This document shows, one piece after another, positions 59,563 to 64,000 of a stretch of DNA of 64,000 nt. The DNA is from Pseudofrankia saprophytica (GTDB lineage Bacteria > Actinomycetota > Actinomycetes > Frankiales > Frankiaceae). Where the stretch lies: positions 769,097 through 833,096 of the forward strand of contig NZ_KI912267.1 of NCBI RefSeq assembly GCF_000235425.2. The letters are read 5' to 3'. Each line of letters opens with the position of its first letter. The stretch's first letter is position 1. The notes beneath the pieces are model-generated. The model worked only from the letters and a program-made list of their open reading frames with translations. It had not been told where the DNA came from and ran no database searches. The translations under genes and the position numbers were made by a program.

Positions 59563-60362
59563 CCAGCCCGGCCCTCGCCCTGACCGACTCGGCGACGATG
59601 CTGCGCCGCAACCTGCGACACCTGCTGCGCTACCCGAGCCTGCCGCTGTTCATGGCCGGGATTCCGATCATCTTCCTGTTGCTGTTCGTCTACGTCTTCG
59701 GCGGCACGCTGGGAGACGGACTCGCCGGTGCCACGCCGTCCGGCGGCGGCGGACGCACGGCGTACGTCAACTTCGTCGCGCCGGGGATTCTCCTGATGAC
59801 CATCGCGACCGCCCCCCAGGGCACGGCGATCGCGGTCGCGATGGACATGACCGAGGGCATCGTCGCCCGCTTCCGCACGATGGCGATCTCCCGCGCCTCG
59901 GTGCTCACCGGCCACGTCGTCGGCAGCCTGATCCAGACGATGATCAGCCTGGTGATCGTGCTCGCCGCCGCGCTGCTGGTGGGCTTCCGGCCCGATGCCA
60001 GCGCGCTCGAGTGGCTCGCCGCGGCGGGCGTCCTGGCCATGATCGCCTTTGCGGTCACCTGGCTGTCGGTCGCTCTCGGCATGGTGCCGAAGACCGTCGA
60101 GGCCGCGAGCAACCTACCCATGCCGCTGACGCTGCTGCCGTTCCTGGGCAGCGGCTTCGTGCCGACCGACTCGCTGCCCGCCGGGCTGCGGGCCTTCGCC
60201 GAGTACCAGCCCTTCACCCCGTTCATCGACACGATCCGGGGACTGCTGACCGGCACGCCGATCGGCGACGCCGCGATCATCACGTCGGCCTGGTGCGCCG
60301 GCATCGCACTGGTCGGCTACCTGTGGGCGAGGAGGTTGTTCGACCGGGACCCCTCGAGCTGA
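59559..60362 (+). CDS. DrrB-type ABC-2 permease
   Basis: 267 residues, six membrane helices. ABC-2 marks: LRHLLRYPSLPLFMAGIPIIFLLLFVYVFGG at the start, VNFVAPGILLMTIATAPQGTAIAVAMDMTEGIVARFRTMAISR and FVPTDSLPAGLRAFAEYQPFTPFIDTIRGLLTG near the end. Partner of the preceding ATPase. Its last 46 nt overlap the end of the converging AfsR-type regulator gene. Confidence 0.93.
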   Translation: MTSPALALTDSATMLRRNLRHLLRYPSLPLFMAGIPIIFLLLFVYVFGGTLGDGLAGATPSGGGGRTAYVNFVAPGILLMTIATAPQGTAIAVAMDMTEGIVARFRTMAISRASVLTGHVVGSLIQTMISLVIVLAAALLVGFRPDASALEWLAAAGVLAMIAFAVTWLSVALGMVPKTVEAASNLPMPLTLLPFLGSGFVPTDSLPAGLRAFAEYQPFTPFIDTIRGLLTGTPIGDAAIITSAWCAGIALVGYLWARRLFDRDPSS

Positions 60363-63300
60363 GGCGACGCCCGCGGCCGGTCGAACGCATGCGCGGCGAG
60401 CACGGCGGCCAGAGCGGCCACGCGCAGCTCGGCGGGGCCCAGGTCGGCGTACGAGGTGACCGCGTCCTCGTACGCCGACCGGTCGGCCGCCAGCACCACG
60501 TCCCGGGCGGCGGCCAAGGACATGGTCGGCTGGAACTGCCGGAGATACCCGAAGCGCTCGGCCAACGCCACCAGCCGCGCTCCCGACCCGGCGGCCTCGG
60601 CGTCACCGTCGCGCCGGCCCCGGTCCAGCGTCACCATCGCCAGCGCCAACGCCAACGCCCCGCACAGCGGCGCGCCGGTGAGGTAGGACGGCTCGAAGCT
60701 TTCGGGGTGGGTCAGCAGGTCCGGCAGCAGCTGGACCACCTCGTCGGTGGCCTCCGGGAGAAGGCCAAGCTGGCCGTGGCGCGCGTGCGCGACCACGGCC
60801 ACCGCCTTGATCTCCAATGCCCACGGGGACAGGCCCGGGTCGGCATGGACGCCGGGCAGGCTGGTGCTGTTCGCGGCGTCGACGGCGAGCCGCCAGGCCG
60901 CGAGCGCCGCGTCGATCTCACCGCGGGCGAACAGGAACTCGCCTCGCACCGCGTGGTCGAACGAGCGGTAGGCCGCCGTGTCGGCGTCGGGGGCCGCTCG
61001 TGCCCGCGCGGGCAGCAGGCAGCGCTCCGCGTCGTCGACGGCCCCGGCCTGCAGGTGGGCGAGCGCCATCGCCCGTCCGACCCCGAAGGCGTCCGCGAGG
61101 TCCTCGATGCCGTCGGGGATCCCCGACGCCGCCCGAAGATGGGACAGGGCCTCGTCGCCCCGGCCGGAGTTCATCGCCAGCTCGGCCAGCCGCCCGTGGG
61201 CCATCATGCGGGCCCAGGGCAGCTCACCGACCCGGACCAGCTGGAGCGCTCCCCGGCCGGCGTCCTCCGCGCCGGCCAGGTCACCGTCACGCTCCAGGAC
61301 ATAACTGAGGACGATCCGGGCGATCCCCGCGACGAGCGGCTCCGCGCTGGCGCACAGCGCGGCCAGCCCCGCGGCGTCCAGCCGTGGCGCTGCCCGCAGC
61401 ACCGCCGCGGCGGCGCGGCCGACCGTGTCCGCCGGCGCGGCGGGCAGCCGGCGCAGCACGACGAGGGAGCGGACCGCGCACGGGCCGTGGAACGAGAACA
61501 GATAGGCGGTGGCCAACGCCGCCGCCGCCCGGGTGACCTCCACGAGCGCGGGCTCGGGCCGGTAGTGCGACAGCAGCCAGGAGGTGTCGTCGATCAGCGC
61601 GGCGAGCGGCGTGTAGTTCGACTCGATCGTCCACAGCGCCGCGAGCACGCCCGCCGTCGCGGCGACCGTGGCCCCGTCGCCTGCCGCCAGCCCCAGGCGC
61701 AGCGCCCGCAGCAGGTTGTCCTGCTCGTCCCGGATCCGTCCGACGGCCGGCGCCGGCTCCGCGCCGAACGGGTCGGCATGGTGCGCGACCCCGAAGGCGC
61801 GGGCCCAGGCCAGGAACTCCGCGACCACCCGCTCGGTCTCCCCCGCGGCGTTCCGCCTGGCCTCGCCGAACTCCCGCACCGTCTCCAGCATGCGGAACCG
61901 GGTGCCCGACGGCGCGTCGTCGACCTTCAGCAGGGACTGGTCGACGAGGTGCTCCACCACGGCCGGGACCGCGTCGCCGCCCTCGCTCTCGCCGAGCAGG
62001 CGGGCCGCCGTCTCGGCCGTGAACCCGCCGGGGAAGACCGACAGCGTGCGCATCGCCGCCCGGGCGGGCGGTTCGAGCAGGTTCCAGCTCCACTCGACCA
62101 CCGCCGAGAGGGTGTGGTGGCGCTCGGGCGCGTCCCGGGCCGTCCCGCGCAGCAACGCGAACCGGTCGTCGAGCCGGCGGCTGATCTCGGCGACGGACAT
62201 GACGCGGACCCGGGCGGCGGCCAGCTCGACGGCGAGCGGCAGCCCGTCCAGGCGGCGGCACAGCTCCTCGACCGCCGCGGTCGACAGGTCGAGCCCGGGA
62301 CGGGCGGCCCGGGCGCGCTGGCCGAACAGCTCGGCCGAGGTCGCCGGGTCCAGCTCGGGCAGCGGGTAGACCGACTCCGAGGACAGGCCCAGCGGCGCCC
62401 GGCTCGTGGTGAGCACCCGCAGGTTGGGGCTCGCGGAGACCAGCGCCCGCGCCAGGTCGGCGACTCCGGCGACGACGTGCTCGCAGTTGTCCAGGACGAG
62501 CAGCACGGTGCCGGAGCCGAGGGCGCGTGCGATCGCCGCCGCGGTGCCCGCCGGACCGACGGCGGCGGCGGTGGCGGTGGAGCTGCCGGCGGTGGCGGTG
62601 GAGCTGCCGGCGGTACCAGCGGTGCCGGAGCGGCCCGGCGACGTCCTGGGGTTCTCCGCGATGCCGAGAACGGAGGCGACCGCGGCGGCGACCTCGTCGT
62701 CGCCGCTGATCGCGGCCAGTTCGACGACGTGCACGACCCGCTGCTCGGCGAGGCGGCTCACGGCGTGCGCCAGGCGCGTCTTGCCCAGGCCGCCGGGGCC
62801 GACGATCGACGTCACCCGCGAGGTCGCGAGCAGGCGCGTCACCGCCCGCACGTCCGCGTCCCGGCCGAGCAGGGGGTTCGGCTCGTTGCGGACACCGCGC
62901 CGGACGGGGGGCGCGGCCTGCCCGAGCAGCTGGTCGTAGGCCGCGCGCAGCGCCGCGCCCGGGTCGACGCCGAGCTCCGCGCGCAGCGCGCGCCGGTGCT
63001 CCTCGTAGCGGGCCAGCGCCGCCGCCGGGCCCAGCACCGCCACCTCGCAGCGCAGCAGCTCCAGCAGCACCTCCTCGTCGCGCGGCCGGCGGCCGTACAG
63101 CTGCGCCAGCGGCCGGGCGGCGTCCGACAGACGGTCGAGCCGGGACAACGCCAGGGCGCGGGCGCGCGTGAGCGACCAGTACTCCGGTGCCCGCAGCGCC
63201 CGCAGCGCCGCCAACGGGTCATCCAGCCCGGCGTCGTCCTCCTCCGGAACCCCGTCCCACAGCGCGAGCCCCGCCTCCGCGTCGGCCAGCGCGGCGGCAT

Positions 63301-63637
63301 GGTCGCCGGCGCGGGTATGACGTTCGCAGGCGGCGACGCGCAGCGGCACCACGGCCGCGTCCACCTGGTCGCTGCGTAACGTCAGGCAGTAGCCGGTGGG
63401 AGTGCGGACGACGGCCTCCGCGCCCAGTTGCCGCCGGGCCCGCGAGACCAGGATCTGCAACGCCTTGGCGGGGTTCTCCGGCGGTTCGTCCGGCCAGATC
63501 CCGTCCACGAGCCGGGCGAGGCCGCAGCCCGCCGCCAGGTCGCCGGCCAGCAACGCGAGCAGGCTGCGCAGCCGGCGGCCGCTGACCTCCCGATCACGGT
63601 AGGCAACCCGTGACAGCAGTGTCAGCTCGATGCTCAC
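60317..63637 (-). CDS. Large BTAD/AfsR-type transcriptional regulator with NB-ARC ATPase and TPR-like region
   Basis: 1106 residues. Order: short OmpR-like winged helix (about 1-85, IWPDEPPENPAKALQILVSRARRQLG), BTAD bacterial transcriptional activator domain (about 90-235), NB-ARC/P-loop ATPase starting GPGGLGKTRLA near residue 278 with Walker B VLLVLDNCEH, and a long helical TPR-like C-terminus. A low-complexity SSTATAGSSTATA insert, encoded by a 21-nt duplication (about 62568-62609), interrupts the ATPase. Such regulators activate secondary metabolism or transport genes. It converges with DrrB, overlapping by 46 nt, so it may regulate DrrAB or a downstream target. Confidence 0.93.
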   Translation of the reverse strand: MSIELTLLSRVAYRDREVSGRRLRSLLALLAGDLAAGCGLARLVDGIWPDEPPENPAKALQILVSRARRQLGAEAVVRTPTGYCLTLRSDQVDAAVVPLRVAACERHTRAGDHAAALADAEAGLALWDGVPEEDDAGLDDPLAALRALRAPEYWSLTRARALALSRLDRLSDAARPLAQLYGRRPRDEEVLLELLRCEVAVLGPAAALARYEEHRRALRAELGVDPGAALRAAYDQLLGQAAPPVRRGVRNEPNPLLGRDADVRAVTRLLATSRVTSIVGPGGLGKTRLAHAVSRLAEQRVVHVVELAAISGDDEVAAAVASVLGIAENPRTSPGRSGTAGTAGSSTATAGSSTATAAAVGPAGTAAAIARALGSGTVLLVLDNCEHVVAGVADLARALVSASPNLRVLTTSRAPLGLSSESVYPLPELDPATSAELFGQRARAARPGLDLSTAAVEELCRRLDGLPLAVELAAARVRVMSVAEISRRLDDRFALLRGTARDAPERHHTLSAVVEWSWNLLEPPARAAMRTLSVFPGGFTAETAARLLGESEGGDAVPAVVEHLVDQSLLKVDDAPSGTRFRMLETVREFGEARRNAAGETERVVAEFLAWARAFGVAHHADPFGAEPAPAVGRIRDEQDNLLRALRLGLAAGDGATVAATAGVLAALWTIESNYTPLAALIDDTSWLLSHYRPEPALVEVTRAAAALATAYLFSFHGPCAVRSLVVLRRLPAAPADTVGRAAAAVLRAAPRLDAAGLAALCASAEPLVAGIARIVLSYVLERDGDLAGAEDAGRGALQLVRVGELPWARMMAHGRLAELAMNSGRGDEALSHLRAASGIPDGIEDLADAFGVGRAMALAHLQAGAVDDAERCLLPARARAAPDADTAAYRSFDHAVRGEFLFARGEIDAALAAWRLAVDAANSTSLPGVHADPGLSPWALEIKAVAVVAHARHGQLGLLPEATDEVVQLLPDLLTHPESFEPSYLTGAPLCGALALALAMVTLDRGRRDGDAEAAGSGARLVALAERFGYLRQFQPTMSLAAARDVVLAADRSAYEDAVTSYADLGPAELRVAALAAVLAAHAFDRPRASPQLEGSRSNNLLAHR

Positions 63638-63864
63638 CCAGGCAGACTAACCCGGCCGCGGGAGCCCGACGATCACGATCCGGGCACCGGGAGAGCTGCC
63701 CGCAAAGCCGGCCTGTGACGAACCGAACAGATACGATTCCACCCTTCGGGTGATCGTCAGACGCGGCGGACAGAGCGCATGGGAGCGGGCGGGAGGTCAC
63801 CTCGGACTCGGCGGAGCTGCTGGCCCCGGCCGACGACACGCGATTCCGAGACAGGAGCATGCTG

Positions 63865-64000
63865 ATGTTAGGGCGCTCTCCCCAGCCCCAGCCGCGGGCA
63901 ACCACCGGGGCAACCATCACCAGTCGGGAGAGGGTGCTGGCTCTCGCCCTCGTCACCGGCCTGACCGAGACGGGTGCGGGCGTCGGCGGCCAGCCGGAGA
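63865..64000 (+). CDS. N-terminal fragment of an unknown protein (truncated by window)
   Basis: AGGAG 6 nt before ATG 63865 marks a likely start; ATG 63859 is too close to it. The frame encodes MLGRSPQPQPRATTGATITS and continues RERVLALALVTGLTETGAGV, open to the right edge. The SRERVLALAL segment could be the first helix of a regulator or an enzyme but is too short to classify. It is divergent from the AfsR-type gene across a 227-nt gap. Confidence 0.5.
   Translation, partial: MLGRSPQPQPRATTGATITSRERVLALALVTGLTETGAGVGGQPE

Noticed and set aside
60011-63379. 1122-codon plus-strand open frame opposite the AfsR-type regulator
   Set aside because: Pure antisense shadow of a long high-GC gene; product is Arg/Gly/Gln-rich low complexity without domains.

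Overview
The window is about 72-73% GC with strongly GC-biased third codon positions, many GTG starts and frequent 4-nt start/stop overlaps. It carries actinobacterial families (DUF3710, a BTAD/AfsR-type regulator, a Ser/Thr kinase, a DipZ-like thiol protein, DrrAB-like ABC genes). This points to a filamentous actinomycete, plausibly of the Frankia group. The genus is an inference; no rRNA or other marker is present.

Layout. 0-13 kb: end of a two-component system, a tetraspan membrane protein, an O-methyltransferase, an MFS exporter behind a DUF1778/GNAT toxin-antitoxin pair, a DUF3710 protein, an amidohydrolase, a zinc-ribbon ORF with an out-of-frame coding neighbour, a molybdopterin oxidoreductase and a lipoprotein. 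12.9-14.6 kb: a MarR regulator with a good leaderless promoter, a coupled HREH-motif protein and a BKACE (DUF849) enzyme. 14.6-18 kb: a gene-poor accessory stretch with several degenerate copies of two dispersed repeats around a PH-like membrane protein and a HIT protein. 18-32 kb: NTF2-like protein, secreted lipase, GT39-type glycosyltransferase, MATE exporter, membrane-anchored esterase, a Sensor/DUF4097 fusion, SDR, a phosphotransferase-methyltransferase pair, and a zinc-ribbon/SPFH-GYF pair. Several striking perfect palindromes lie in the divergent gaps here.

32-47 kb: the most coherent system, about 15 kb on the minus strand. It holds an Asp-nucleophile alpha/beta hydrolase, an SsuD-like flavin monooxygenase, a DszC/SfnB-like acyl-CoA dehydrogenase homologue, a dipeptide/glutathione-type ABC importer, a heterodimeric ABC exporter, a second LLM monooxygenase and two flavin reductases. 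The gene content fits uptake and oxidative cleavage of an organosulfur (or similar) compound, with reduced flavin supplied locally. Many genes are translationally coupled. Short tandem repeats fill two of the intercistronic gaps, and a 15-bp hairpin follows the binding-protein gene.

48-64 kb: an FAD-linked 2-hydroxyacid oxidase divergent from a LysR regulator with a candidate box between them; an AraC/VOC/DinB-like cluster; a CruF-like carotenoid protein; a Rieske oxygenase, nucleoside deaminase and DipZ (the last apparently starting at CTG); a membrane-tethered Ser/Thr kinase; a DrrAB ABC transporter overlapping tail-to-tail with a large AfsR-type regulator; and the start of one further ORF at the right edge. 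No rRNA, tRNA, CRISPR array or intact insertion sequence was recognised.
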